64,000 nt of DNA from Bog-473 sp963756025. GTDB lineage: Bacteria > Actinomycetota > Acidimicrobiia > Acidimicrobiales > RAAP-2. Below the pieces are notes generated by a model. The model was not told the DNA's origin. It saw nothing but the letters and a program-made list of their open reading frames with translations, and did not search any database. The stretch covers positions 1 to 64,000 of the forward strand of contig CAVWMF010000007.1 in assembly GCA_963756025.1 (NCBI GenBank), in the 5' to 3' direction. This document shows, piece after piece, positions 25,672 to 34,908 of this stretch. The first letter of the stretch is position 1, and each line of letters begins with the position of its first letter. The position numbers and the translations under genes are program-made.

Positions 25672-26142
25672 ATGGACATAAGCCCTCTTCACGCCTCCGG
25701 AAGCATCGTCATCGACGTTCCACCGGAGGTCGTCTTCGACTTCATTGCCGACATGCCGGCCATGGGTGACATCAGCTCGCAGTGCGTCGGCGGCGAGTGG
25801 CAGTCCGAAGAGCGAGGGGTGGGTGCCCTCTTCCTCGGTTCGAACGACATGGGTGGAAACCAATGGCGGGCACTCATGCGGGTGGTCGTCGCCGAACGTC
25901 CCCGTGAATTCGCTTGGGAGAACATCGGGGCCATCGGTTGGGACGGAAAGGCGTTCTCCCGATGGGGATACACATTCGAACCCGTAGCCGGCGGGACAAG
26001 AGTCGAGGAGACCTGGCGGATCCTTCACGAATACGATGCGCTGATCAATCTCGGGGAAGAGGCATGGAAGGGCATGCCAGGCTGGTTCGCAGGAGACATC
26101 GCGAATACATTGACCAACCTCAAGACTCGTTTGGAGCGGTGA
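25672..26142 (+). CDS. SRPBCC-family protein (polyketide cyclase/START-like)
   Basis: A 156-residue helix-grip protein: SGSIVIDVPPEVVFDFIADMPAMGD at the N-terminus, alternating beta-strands, and a C-terminal long helix (GDIANTLTNLKTRLE). The family binds hydrophobic ligands in a deep pocket; members act as cyclases, hydrolases or carriers. A gggaaag Shine-Dalgarno precedes ATG 25672. The gene ends 36 bases before the convergent unrecognised gene at 26179. Confidence 0.85.
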   Translation: MDISPLHASGSIVIDVPPEVVFDFIADMPAMGDISSQCVGGEWQSEERGVGALFLGSNDMGGNQWRALMRVVVAERPREFAWENIGAIGWDGKAFSRWGYTFEPVAGGTRVEETWRILHEYDALINLGEEAWKGMPGWFAGDIANTLTNLKTRLER

Positions 26143-26178
26143 CGACGGATCATCCGAGGATGGATACGTCCGCTGCCG

Positions 26179-26931
26179 TCAGCGCACCCGGTACGGGACC
26201 CCCTGGACCAACCGGGGGGGCCATTTGTCGAAGCTTTCCTCGCCCAGACCGGCTTTAGGGTCGTAGCGCTCGCCGGGCCCGGGAATGAACCCGTCCGCCA
26301 GATAGTCGCTGAACCCGTTGACGACCCAGGCGGTCGGCGTGATGGGCTCGAGCACCCGGTTCTGGATGTACCAGTGGCCCTTTGCCTGCTCTCCCCGTTG
26401 CATATGGATCCGGCGTGAATCCTCACTCTCTGCTTCCTCCCCGTCGAGATGCCCGGCATGTATGTACCAGTTCCGGTTATAGAACTCGGGTGTGGTGCCA
26501 TCGAGGCGTTGGTTGATCCAGAGCATCTGTTTGAAGGGTATTGGGGCCACGGGCTGCACCGGATCGCTGTCGTCGAAAATCGTCGTTGGGTGGACGCGCC
26601 ACCCTTGCACGTGGCCACAATTAGCGCTCAGGACCGAATTGACGGTGTCGGTCGCCACGTAGGATCCCGATGAGGTGATCTGAAGAACGGCATCGACCCG
26701 GCGATCGGCTGCTCCGACCCTGACAAAGGCTCCGGAGAAGGCGTTGGGCTCCTGGAGGGTGACCATGACGCCAGTGGCATCCGGCAGCAGATTGCCGGCG
26801 GCCTTGGCCAGATCCTCCAGGACATACTGGTGGAACTCGGCGATGGGAACACCTTCGGGCCGCACAAGCGTCCAGATGCACTTGTCCCCCACAGCGGGAA
26901 CGGCGTCCGGGGAAGAGTCGACGCGCGTCAT
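26179..26931 (-). CDS. Unrecognised protein (250 aa), last gene of the long leftward operon
   Basis: I cannot name a family. The protein starts MTRVDSSPDAVPAVGD. The first half has IWTLVRPEGVPIAEFHQYVLEDLAKAA and VMVTLQEPNAFSGAFVRV. The second half has KQMLWINQRLDG, FYNRNWYIHAGHLDGEE and GHWYIQNRVLEPITPTAWVVNGFSDY. The repeated strand-helix-strand pattern and the F-Y-x-x-N-W-Y-I-H-A-G-H phrase recall dimeric alpha-beta barrel (EthD-like) domains, possibly two in tandem, but this is a weak guess. No signal peptide or membrane segment. The ATG has an excellent GGAGGG 7 bases upstream and overlaps the stop of the SnoaL-like gene (ATGA), so the two are tightly coupled. A decayed paralogue lies at 14238-14536. 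Confidence 0.8.
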   Translation of the reverse strand: MTRVDSSPDAVPAVGDKCIWTLVRPEGVPIAEFHQYVLEDLAKAAGNLLPDATGVMVTLQEPNAFSGAFVRVGAADRRVDAVLQITSSGSYVATDTVNSVLSANCGHVQGWRVHPTTIFDDSDPVQPVAPIPFKQMLWINQRLDGTTPEFYNRNWYIHAGHLDGEEAESEDSRRIHMQRGEQAKGHWYIQNRVLEPITPTAWVVNGFSDYLADGFIPGPGERYDPKAGLGEESFDKWPPRLVQGVPYRVR

Positions 26932-27452
26932 GAAGGGCTCCCTCCGAAAAGAGGATCCGCAAATGCGTTCTCGCCCTTCGGGGCATCCTTGGGGAAGTTC
27001 ACCCCCGCCGAGCCATTGCCGAAGTACCTGTGCCAACGACGTGTCGTGAACATCCAGCGGCCATCACGCTTTTCATAGGTCTCGTAGTAATAGCCGTACT
27101 CGTGGGTCCAGGTTGTGTTCTCGCCCTCCTTGGAGATGCCCGCACCGCTCATGGCCCAGATTCCGCGCGCCTTCTCGGGCGAGTCGAAAATGATCTCAGG
27201 ATCGTACGAGTGATGCACCGTGATCATGTCGTTCATGATGCGGCTCACGTTCTCGATCATCTCCTTCGAGGACGTCCAGGGCTCGTAGCCGTCGTTGTAG
27301 GAAACATGGTCGGGAGCGTGGAGCGCCTCGTAGGCCTCCCAGTCGTGCGCGTCGGCATAGCGGTCTCTCCGAGCCTTCAGGAGCCGGATCTCCTCCAACG
27401 CAACAAGCCACTCGAGCTCCGACATGCCTTCCGCTCGGCCGTTTCCCTCCAT
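26928..27452 (-). CDS. SnoaL-like protein
   Basis: A 174-residue NTF2-fold protein: LEWLVALEEIRLLKARRDRYADAHDWEAYEALHAPDH is the typical SnoaL_4 N-terminus, followed by NDMITVHHSYDPEI and the strand-rich end DGRWMFTTRRWHRYF. The His pair (VHHS) near residue 90 is at a position often used in such hydratases, cyclases or isomerases. I choose ATG 27452 (GGAGGGGGAGG directly upstream) over 27518, whose extra residues lack similarity; an inner ATG at 27425 is also possible. Overlaps the unrecognised downstream gene by four bases. Confidence 0.85.
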   Translation of the reverse strand: MEGNGRAEGMSELEWLVALEEIRLLKARRDRYADAHDWEAYEALHAPDHVSYNDGYEPWTSSKEMIENVSRIMNDMITVHHSYDPEIIFDSPEKARGIWAMSGAGISKEGENTTWTHEYGYYYETYEKRDGRWMFTTRRWHRYFGNGSAGVNFPKDAPKGENAFADPLFGGSPS

Positions 27453-27525
27453 GCCTCCCCCTCCGTGCTTCCTTCTGCTCAGGACGCCAGCGTATAACGA
27501 CGGTGCGATCGAGTCCACGGTAGGT

Positions 27526-30024
27526 TTAGGAATGCCCTGAGCTCACTGAGGACCCGTTGGAACTCGTCGATCGGAGCTCGCGAGCCTCGATCGTCACATG
27601 CCGTGGAGCAAGACCGGAACTCGTCACGGCAACCGTCACGGTCCCGGGGGCGGTCGGCCGCACGACCGCAAGGGCCCGTCCGTTGAACGTGTGGTGGCCG
27701 GGCTCGTCGAACGACTCCTCTGTGCACGGGTTGGCACTGCCCAGCCCGAGAAGCACTCCGGGTCCACTCACCGCGACCGTGACCACCCGGTCCTCCGCGT
27801 GGTGCAATTGACCCTCGCCGTCGACGAGTGTGATGTCCACATAGGCGAGGTCGGTGTCGTCGGCGCGGATCTCGGGGCGGTCGGCCCGCACATCAAGCCC
27901 GGCCAGGCCGGTCCCGGATCGCAGGGAAGCGCGAGCCACCTCGGTTCCCCCGCGGTAGGCGACTGCGACGATCTCGCCCGGCTCGTAGGTCGTCTCGAAC
28001 GTGGTGCGGAAGCGTTGCCCTCCAGCTGGTTGGCGGCCCATGGGGTCGCCGTTGACGAGGAGTTCCACCTCGTCGGCATCGCTCATAACGTCCACGGTGA
28101 TCGGGCTGGCCTCGCATCCGGGCCACGACCACGACGACAGACCCTCCAGCCACGGTTCTCCGGCCAATCCCAAATGCGACGGCGTCACGTCATGCCACTT
28201 CGGATCCCGTACGGATATGTACGGTTCGGACCGAAGGCCGAACACGGTCTCACGGAGATAGGACAGTGCTCGTCGTTGACCGGTGATGTCGATGTCGGCG
28301 CACCATGCAGTAAGCCACGGGTAATCGCCCATGAGCAAACCGCTGTCGTCGCCGTAGGCGACACGACCCAAGCCGACCTCGCCGAGGTAGTCCCAGCCCG
28401 TCCAGGTGAAGTCGCCGATCACATGGGGCAGCGCCAACACCTTCGGCCAGTTGTGGCTGATGCTGGTGTTGTGGGTCTCTGAGCCGACGATGACCCGGTT
28501 GGGCATGCGTGTGCCATCAAGCTCGTAGCGCGCATCGCTGTAGTTGTAGCCGGCGACGTCGAGGTAACAATACGACTCGTCGAGTTTCTCCGCCACCGAA
28601 TCGGACTGCAGGAGAACGGGAAGGGCCGCACGTAACCGCTGCATGACCGTGTTGACGCCCGCATTCTCCTCATCGGTGTTCGCCTCGTCGCGTGCGCCCT
28701 CTGAGGCCATCTCGATGATGCTCTGGATGCCGACCGAGATGATGGGATTGACGCCGTTGGTGACGTAGCGGGTGTCGTCATGCGCACGAATCCGTTCGGC
28801 CAGCCCGCGTCCGACGTCGGCGCCGACGGGATCGCCCGTGTCTGGGATCTCGTTGCCGATCGAATACAGCACGACGCTCGGATGATTGCGGTCTTTGCTG
28901 ACCATGGCATCGATGTCTGCTTCCCACGACTCCGGAAAGTTGCGGGAGTAGTCGTTGCGCATCTTGGGTTGCGTCCACATGTCGAATGCCTCGTCCATCA
29001 CCAGTATTCCGAGACGGTCGCAGGCGTTGAGAAGGGCCTTGCTGGCCGGGTTGTGCGCACTCCGGATTGCGTTGAAGCCCGCCGCCTTCAGGATCTCGAT
29101 ACGCCGTTCATCGGCGCGTTCGACAGTTGCTGACCCGATGACGCCGTTGTCATGGTGAATGCATGCCCCTCGGAGTTTCACCACCTCACCATTGATTCGC
29201 AGGCCCCGCACCGCATCGAGCTGGAGGGACCGGATCCCGAAGGTCGTCCATTCGCGGTCAATCTCAGCGCTGTCCCGGTCACGGACCACTATCTCGCATG
29301 TGTAGAGGGTGGGCATTGCCGGACCCCATCGGCGCGGGTCGGCCACGGCCAACCGCTGCCGTATCAGCGCCGACCGCCCCGGGAAACTCGTCAGAGGCGA
29401 CACCTCGCTGGCGACCACGACACCTCGGTCATCGACGACACGGGTCTCCACGGACGTCGGCAGAGTCACGATCCCGTCGTTCTCGAGGAGCGCCATGACC
29501 TCGACGACGGCAAGATCGTCGTCGATCTCAGGCGTGGTGACGCACAAACTATCCAGTGCGAGGTGGACGGGTTCCCCGACCACGAGCTTCACATTTCGGT
29601 AAATACCTGCACCGGAGTACCACCGGGCATCCTCCTGCGCCGTGACCTCCACCCGAACCTCATTCTCTTCGCCGTGGCGGAGAAGGTGATCGATCGCCAG
29701 CGTAAATCCCGTATACCCGTACGGGTGGTGGCCCACGAAGCTGCCGTTCACGGAGACCGTTGCGTCGCGGTAGACACCCTCGAACTCGAGGAACACCCGC
29801 TTCCCCAAAGTCTCCTCCCGAAGCACGAACTTCTTCTGGTACTCCCACGTTCCGCCAGGGAAGTACGCATTCCCCGGACCCTCCGAGGGACTGCGGGTCA
29901 AACCGATCATCACGTCATGCGGCAGAAGGACAGGCTCCCATGAAGGAACGAAACCTCCACGCTCCAAGAACGTGCTCACCTTCGGCCGGACATGCCAGCC
30001 GTCGTTGAATGACACCCGCTCCAT
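27526..30024 (-). CDS. Glycoside hydrolase family 2 protein (beta-galactosidase/glucuronidase-like)
   Basis: An 832-residue cytoplasmic enzyme. N-terminal sugar-binding sandwich (FNDGWHVRP ... WEYQKKFVL, VYRDATVSVNG), immunoglobulin-like domain, then the TIM barrel with GFNAIRSAHNPAS, the acid/base Glu in YSIGNEIPD and the probable nucleophile Glu in VIVGSETHN, followed by two C-terminal beta domains (VELLVNGDPMGRQ, ADDTDLAYVDITLVDGEG). This domain order is usual for the DUF4982-containing GH2 group. GGGGGAG 5 bases before ATG 30024. No signal peptide, so its substrate must enter the cell. It is the only sugar-active gene in the window and stands in a string of CoA/oxygenase-type genes, suggesting that the substrate is a glycoside or glucuronide. 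Confidence 0.93.
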   Translation of the reverse strand: MERVSFNDGWHVRPKVSTFLERGGFVPSWEPVLLPHDVMIGLTRSPSEGPGNAYFPGGTWEYQKKFVLREETLGKRVFLEFEGVYRDATVSVNGSFVGHHPYGYTGFTLAIDHLLRHGEENEVRVEVTAQEDARWYSGAGIYRNVKLVVGEPVHLALDSLCVTTPEIDDDLAVVEVMALLENDGIVTLPTSVETRVVDDRGVVVASEVSPLTSFPGRSALIRQRLAVADPRRWGPAMPTLYTCEIVVRDRDSAEIDREWTTFGIRSLQLDAVRGLRINGEVVKLRGACIHHDNGVIGSATVERADERRIEILKAAGFNAIRSAHNPASKALLNACDRLGILVMDEAFDMWTQPKMRNDYSRNFPESWEADIDAMVSKDRNHPSVVLYSIGNEIPDTGDPVGADVGRGLAERIRAHDDTRYVTNGVNPIISVGIQSIIEMASEGARDEANTDEENAGVNTVMQRLRAALPVLLQSDSVAEKLDESYCYLDVAGYNYSDARYELDGTRMPNRVIVGSETHNTSISHNWPKVLALPHVIGDFTWTGWDYLGEVGLGRVAYGDDSGLLMGDYPWLTAWCADIDITGQRRALSYLRETVFGLRSEPYISVRDPKWHDVTPSHLGLAGEPWLEGLSSWSWPGCEASPITVDVMSDADEVELLVNGDPMGRQPAGGQRFRTTFETTYEPGEIVAVAYRGGTEVARASLRSGTGLAGLDVRADRPEIRADDTDLAYVDITLVDGEGQLHHAEDRVVTVAVSGPGVLLGLGSANPCTEESFDEPGHHTFNGRALAVVRPTAPGTVTVAVTSSGLAPRHVTIEARELRSTSSNGSSVSSGHS

Positions 30025-30123
30025 GAGCTCCCCCTTTTCATCTCGAAGCCGTCACGGTAGCTCGGGCCGGGTCGCCCCTGACGCCTGAACCATCGGCCGA
30101 CGACGGCCGCGACCGCCCCTCAC

Positions 30124-31842
30124 TCACCGAGCGGAGTCGTCGTCAGCGCGCGGGCTCCGCTGGCTCCCGCGGATGACCTGGCCAGGGAACCTGCCGCAAT
30201 GCTGGCCGTCCCGGAACGTGACCTGACCCCGCTTGATTGTCGCCACGTACCCTTCGGCTTGCTGGAGAAGGCGCTGCCCTCCTGTCGGAAAGTCGAAAGA
30301 CCGGTAGGGTCCGGGCAAGCGAAGGTGCTCGAAGTCGATGACGTTGATGTCGGCGAGGTAGCCGCGCTGCAGGAGTCCCCGATCGAAGAGGCCGTAGGAG
30401 GCGGCGGCGTCACGACTCAGTGCTCTTACGACGGTCTCTAGAGGCAATTTCTCGCCGCGCGTCCTGTCGCGACCCCAGTGGGCGAGCATGAATGTCGGCG
30501 TCGCGGCGTCACAGATTCGCGTGCAGTGGGCGCCTCCATCGGCGAGGCTGACCACGATGTTCGGAGTCGTGAGGAGCTCCCGTATGACGCTGAAGTCGCC
30601 GGATCGGTAATTGGCGATGGGTATGTAGAGGAATCCGGTCCCGTCGTTTCGGGTCATCACGTCGTAGGCGTAGTCCAGCGGCTGCTGTTCGTGTTCCTCG
30701 GCCCTGGCGGCAATGCTGTCCGTCTTCGGATCGGGCTCGTAGTTGGGGTAGCCACTCATTTCGTACATCTGGGCGAAAGGATGCGAAGTGAAGAAATTTC
30801 CCTCGATTCCCGCTATCTCGGCGATCACCTTCGCCTTGAATTCCGGGTCGCGTAGGAGGTCCAGCCGATCCTCCCAGGCCAGCTCGGCGGCTGCCTGCAT
30901 CGTTGGGGCTTCCTCGAACGGGTGCTGTACTGATCGCCAATGTCCGAGCAAGCCGACCGCACGTGGGGCGACATGTCCGTAGAACGTCAGTCCTTCCCGC
31001 CGTCCTGCATCAATCAGCGCGAGTCGGCGCTCCCACGCCGTGTCGCTCATGATGAAGTGGATGGGAGCCTTGGCGGTCCGGGCCAACTCGAGCGTGTAGG
31101 GAATGTCGTGATCGAGGTCGAAGACGTCACCCAGATATTGCATGACCCGGCCATCGACCTTCCCGACCACTGCCGAGAGCTGGAGCAGTTCGTCCTCATA
31201 GGCGAACGTTCCGGGCACCATGGTGCCATCGACGTAGCGGTGCGCCTTGGTGCGAGAGCCCGCCAGACCCAATGCTCCAGCACGCAGCGCTCCCTCCGCG
31301 AGTTCGGACATCACCCCGATGTCCTCTGCAGTCGCCTCTTCGTTCCGCTCAGCCCGCTCACCCATGACATAGGCCCGCAGGGCGACGTGCGCGACCTGGG
31401 TTCCGATGTCGATGGTGTGCTGTCGGCGATCCAACGCGTCGAGGTACTCCGGATACGTCTCCCAATCGAAATCGATGCCTGCCTCCATCACTGCACAGGG
31501 GATCTCCTCGACGGCTTCCATGACCTTCAGTGAAAATGACCGATCGTCGCTCCGCAGAGGAGCGAACCCCACTGAGCAGTTTCCAGTGATCACCGTGGTC
31601 ACGCCGTGCCAGGCCGATGGCGCCAGGATCGGGTCCCACATGACCTGCGCGTCGTAGTGCGTGTGCAGATCGACGAAACCCGGGGTGACGATGTGCCCCG
31701 ACGCATCGATCTCCGCTCTTCCGGACCGCTCCACCTTTCCGACGGCGGTGATGACTTCCTTGTCGACGGCGATATCGCCCGCGAAGGGCTCCCGGCCGGA
31801 CCCATCGACAACGAGGCCGTTCCTGATGACAAGATCATGCAC
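30124..31842 (-). CDS. N-acyl-D-amino-acid deacylase-like amidohydrolase (family 3)
   Basis: A 572-residue paralogue of the proteins at 5295 and 57492. N-terminal sandwich MHDLVIRNGLVVDGSGREPF, metal motif FVDLHTHYDAQVMWDP, GVTTVITGNCSVGFAP, and SLADGGAHCTRI with the late metal Asp. Strong AAGGAG before ATG 31842. It lies 42 bases after the luciferase-like gene and 99 bases before the GH2 gene in a continuous leftward string. The family opens amide bonds of N-acyl amino acids or cyclic amides; the context of oxygenase and alpha/beta hydrolase gives no firm substrate. Confidence 0.92.
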   Translation of the reverse strand: MHDLVIRNGLVVDGSGREPFAGDIAVDKEVITAVGKVERSGRAEIDASGHIVTPGFVDLHTHYDAQVMWDPILAPSAWHGVTTVITGNCSVGFAPLRSDDRSFSLKVMEAVEEIPCAVMEAGIDFDWETYPEYLDALDRRQHTIDIGTQVAHVALRAYVMGERAERNEEATAEDIGVMSELAEGALRAGALGLAGSRTKAHRYVDGTMVPGTFAYEDELLQLSAVVGKVDGRVMQYLGDVFDLDHDIPYTLELARTAKAPIHFIMSDTAWERRLALIDAGRREGLTFYGHVAPRAVGLLGHWRSVQHPFEEAPTMQAAAELAWEDRLDLLRDPEFKAKVIAEIAGIEGNFFTSHPFAQMYEMSGYPNYEPDPKTDSIAARAEEHEQQPLDYAYDVMTRNDGTGFLYIPIANYRSGDFSVIRELLTTPNIVVSLADGGAHCTRICDAATPTFMLAHWGRDRTRGEKLPLETVVRALSRDAAASYGLFDRGLLQRGYLADINVIDFEHLRLPGPYRSFDFPTGGQRLLQQAEGYVATIKRGQVTFRDGQHCGRFPGQVIRGSQRSPRADDDSAR

Positions 31843-31884
31843 GTTGTTCTCCTTACTTGTTAGTGCTTGACGCCCTCGCGGCGA

Positions 31885-33069
31885 TCAGGACTGCAGGGCG
31901 GCCGCCTGCTCGTCGTCGCCTTCCGGAAGGCCGGAAGAATTGAGCGGAGCGTCCATTTTGTGCACTTCGGGCAACACCTCCTTGGCGAAGAGGTTCAGGC
32001 TCGCTTCAGCCTGGTCCATCGTCTCCCCCATGGCATGAATGGTTAGCTCCGAATACGAACAAGCCATCTGCCCGGACGTGATGCGCTCGAAGATGACGTC
32101 GGGCGTTCCGACCAGCAGGTTCGATTTGTCATAGGCCGATCCCGTCCCGATCTTTCGCCTGCCGTCGTCGGCCTTGATCGCTGTCGCGCTGCCGTCCCCG
32201 GACGCGTACGCCTCATAACCCTTGACTCCCGTGAAGGAATTCGGGTCGCCGAACCCGTAGTGCAGACGGACGGACTTATTCGCCTCCTCGATCCATGGGT
32301 CAGCATCGCTGGCTTCCTTGTCCGTTGATGCGCAGTACATGAAGAGGATGTTCTTGGGCTGGCACGGCGCCAACCCCTCTTCGCGTCGGTAGGTGTTGAC
32401 CAGCCGAACGTCCTTTGCCGCCTCCGACAGGGGCTTGTTCCCGACGAAGAGCGGTTTGAGTCCGGCGCGAGCCATCAGCTCCAGTGAGGTGTTGGTCGAC
32501 GAGGCGCCGAAGAACCGCTCGGTCAGGTCCACGGAGATGGGCTGGGGCCGCAGTGAGCTTTCCGGCACGTTGAAGATTTCGCCCTCGAACGCATAGCGCG
32601 GCCCTGACAAGGCGCGACGGATGATCTCGAGCCCTTCCGCAAATCGCTGCCTGGCTTCTTCTCGGTCGATCCCCAGTGCATCAAACTCGGTCTTCGCCAC
32701 ACCACGTCCGAACCCGATGGTGTCGAACCGACCATTGGAAAGGATGTCGAGGTAGGCGATCTCATGCGCGCACTGGACCGGATTCCACCAGGGCAGCACC
32801 AGGACCATGGTGCCGAGAGAGATGCTTTCGGTCCGGCCGGCCACATAGCTGAGTGCCAAGAGCGGATTGGGGGTCATCCCATAGGGGGTGCCGAAGTGCT
32901 GGGCGGCCCACACACCATCGAAACCGAGAGGCTCGGCCAGATCGGCGAGACGGAAGACCTTCGACACCAGCTCCGAGTCAGCCGGCTGTGGAGGTGTGGT
33001 CCAGTTTTCGGCCAACACCCGAGGCCAGTCCTTCTGGTTCTGAACGCCCAGGGCGAGATTGACTTTCAT
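31885..33069 (-). CDS. Luciferase-like flavin-dependent monooxygenase
   Basis: A 394-residue LLM-class protein with the flavin-type length. Visible are the N-terminal strand MKVNLALGVQNQKDWP, GFDGVWAAQHFGTPYGMTPNPLLALSYVAGRTESISLGTMVLVLPWWNPVQCAHEIAYLDILSNGRF-type barrel core and GFGRGVAKTEFDALGI. The H-F-x-x-Y block and the length point to the FMNH2-using, two-component group rather than F420, though no separate reductase gene is nearby. GGGAGG lies 7 bases before ATG 33069. In the operon it would introduce oxygen, perhaps as a Baeyer-Villiger or C-S/C-N cleaving enzyme; this is inference. Confidence 0.9.
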   Translation of the reverse strand: MKVNLALGVQNQKDWPRVLAENWTTPPQPADSELVSKVFRLADLAEPLGFDGVWAAQHFGTPYGMTPNPLLALSYVAGRTESISLGTMVLVLPWWNPVQCAHEIAYLDILSNGRFDTIGFGRGVAKTEFDALGIDREEARQRFAEGLEIIRRALSGPRYAFEGEIFNVPESSLRPQPISVDLTERFFGASSTNTSLELMARAGLKPLFVGNKPLSEAAKDVRLVNTYRREEGLAPCQPKNILFMYCASTDKEASDADPWIEEANKSVRLHYGFGDPNSFTGVKGYEAYASGDGSATAIKADDGRRKIGTGSAYDKSNLLVGTPDVIFERITSGQMACSYSELTIHAMGETMDQAEASLNLFAKEVLPEVHKMDAPLNSSGLPEGDDEQAAALQS

Positions 33070-33178
33070 GAAAATTCCTCCCGATTCGAATCAGGGCGTT
33101 CGACAACGTGGATGTGCGGATTTCCGTTCACGCCCACGGTCTGTCGCGTTGCGGCGGGGCCGGACGCGACGAGTCGCT

Positions 33179-34135
33179 TCATGCCCTTCGGATGGCGTTC
33201 GCGACGACACCGACCGCCTCCCGGCTACGCGAGAGGACGCTCTCGTCGAAGGTGAGAAACCCGTGTATCTGTCCCGAAAAGACGTGCAGGTCGACCGAGA
33301 CCCCCGCGTCCCACAGGTGGCTGGCGTAGAGCAGGCCTTCGGCCACCAACGGGTCACAACCGCCCAAGAGCAGCGTCGTGGGCGGCATGCCGGAGGCGTC
33401 GGCCAGAAGAGGGGCGACGTCGGGATCATTGTCGGGGGGTCCGTCGGGAAGGTACTTTTCGAAGAACCAGGAACGGTCCGCAGCAGCGAGGGGCCACTGC
33501 TGCCCGAATGGGCCACCGTCTCCTTCCCGATCTGCGGTGACACCGGGATAGGCGAGAATCTGGCGCACGACACCGCAGCTGTGCTGCTCCAGAATGTGGC
33601 GTACCGCTACCGCAGCCAGATTCCCCCCCGCAGAATCGCCGAGAACCACCAACCGCTCCCGGTCACCGCCCCATTCCGTGGCACGTTCGCTCGCCCATTC
33701 GATCGCCGCAATCGAAGCGCGAACCGCGACGGGATACGGGTTTTCGGGTGCCAAAGGGTAATCCACCGAAACCACGACACATTCGGCTTCCCGGGCCAGG
33801 CGACGGCAGAACGGATCGGATGCCGCCACGCTCCCGACCACCCAACCCCCGCCGTGAAAGTAGACGACGACCGGCTGTGCCGCCGACGGTCCGGCCCGAT
33901 AAATCCGCGCCAGCACCTCGCCCCCGTCCGTCGGGATCAACTCGTCCACGCAGAGGTCCATCTCCGGGCCGATCACCGCGGCCGCTTTGTCCTCCAGATA
34001 GGCCCGTGCCCCTTGGACGCCGAGCGCAGAAAGGGGAGGCTGCCCCGATGCCGTCATGTGCGTGACGAGCTTTTCGGCGTCCGGGTCGCGTGTGTGCGGA
34101 AGCGTCAATCGTACGGAGTCCGCGGTCACGTTCAC
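33179..34135 (-). CDS. Alpha/beta hydrolase (hormone-sensitive-lipase type esterase)
   Basis: A 318-residue fold-3 esterase. Oxyanion motif YFHGGGWVVGS, nucleophile elbow GDSAGGNLAA, acidic residue in LGGCDPLVAEG and His in QIHGFLTF complete the catalytic set. Start GTG 34135 or the nearby GTG 34129, which is better spaced from AGGGGG. It cleaves short-chain or cyclic esters and lactones, and would follow naturally after a Baeyer-Villiger-like step by the next gene (31885). Confidence 0.9.
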   Translation of the reverse strand: MNVTADSVRLTLPHTRDPDAEKLVTHMTASGQPPLSALGVQGARAYLEDKAAAVIGPEMDLCVDELIPTDGGEVLARIYRAGPSAAQPVVVYFHGGGWVVGSVAASDPFCRRLAREAECVVVSVDYPLAPENPYPVAVRASIAAIEWASERATEWGGDRERLVVLGDSAGGNLAAVAVRHILEQHSCGVVRQILAYPGVTADREGDGGPFGQQWPLAAADRSWFFEKYLPDGPPDNDPDVAPLLADASGMPPTTLLLGGCDPLVAEGLLYASHLWDAGVSVDLHVFSGQIHGFLTFDESVLSRSREAVGVVANAIRRA

Positions 34136-34256
34136 TGCCCCCTCTCACGTCTGTGTCGAAGACATCGTGTTCCTGGCGATTGTAAGACAGAACCCCGAAT
34201 CGGACAAGTAGCAGCTTCTGTCCGATCCTGGGCGACCGGTCGCTTTTCGAGAGCGG

Positions 34257-34901
34257 TCACCGCGTCAGCAACGCTCTCAGCAGGTAACGCTCGAGGAAGT
34301 CTCGTTTCGCCCGTCTGCCCAGGTCCCGCCACGGAGGGCCAAGAAGCATGAGAGAAACCGCATTCATCCAGCGGAGCGTCTCTCGAACTTCTAGATCGCT
34401 CCAGAGCTGCCCGTCCGCCAGCCAAGCCTCCAAAAGGGGGCCGTACGCAGCATGCATCGAGTCGATGAGGGGCTCTGACTGCAGCTGTAGCGCCGAGACG
34501 ACCGGACCACTGTCGGAGGAGAACAAGGCTTCGTTCAACGGATTGCCCGGCACCAGATCCAGGGGGTAGAGAATCAACTCGGGGATCGACCCCCTGGCGT
34601 CCTTCGGATCGGGAAGGGAGCGAACCGCTGCATCCAACGCGGCACCCACCCGGCTGACCATCAACCCGATGATGAGCTCGTCACGCGTCTGGAAATATCG
34701 GTACAGCGTGGACCGCGCGACACCGGCCTCATCCGCCACCATGGCCATTCGAATGTCGATACTCCCCCGCTTGGCAATGCACCGCCCCGCCGCATCGACG
34801 AGGCGTCGGCGAGCTTCGTCGTCGTCGCTGAGAGCGGTCTCGCTTCCCCACCGGCGGACCACGACGCGCTGTTCGCCGGTCTGATGTGCCTCTCGGCTCA
34901 C
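34257..34901 (-). CDS. TetR-family transcriptional regulator
   Basis: A 214-residue repressor. The helix-turn-helix is near the N-terminus: RRRLVDAAGRCIAKRGSIDIRMAMVADEAGVARSTLYRYFQTRDELI. The C-terminal ligand domain is helical (ELILYPLDLVPGNPLNEALF). The frame extends to 34949 inside the thiolase gene; GTG 34901, 7 bases after the thiolase stop with GAGGG upstream, is the likely start. Being embedded in the operon rather than divergent suggests autoregulation of the whole leftward string, perhaps through the palindrome at 37608-37619; the link is not proven. Confidence 0.88.
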   Translation of the reverse strand: MSREAHQTGEQRVVVRRWGSETALSDDDEARRRLVDAAGRCIAKRGSIDIRMAMVADEAGVARSTLYRYFQTRDELIIGLMVSRVGAALDAAVRSLPDPKDARGSIPELILYPLDLVPGNPLNEALFSSDSGPVVSALQLQSEPLIDSMHAAYGPLLEAWLADGQLWSDLEVRETLRWMNAVSLMLLGPPWRDLGRRAKRDFLERYLLRALLTR

Positions 34902-34908
34902 GACGCCC

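Noticed and set aside
25672..26931. SRPBCC gene and the unrecognised gene as one toxin-antitoxin-like unit
   Set aside because: They are convergent and of enzyme-like size; the unrecognised gene is coupled to the SnoaL-like gene instead.
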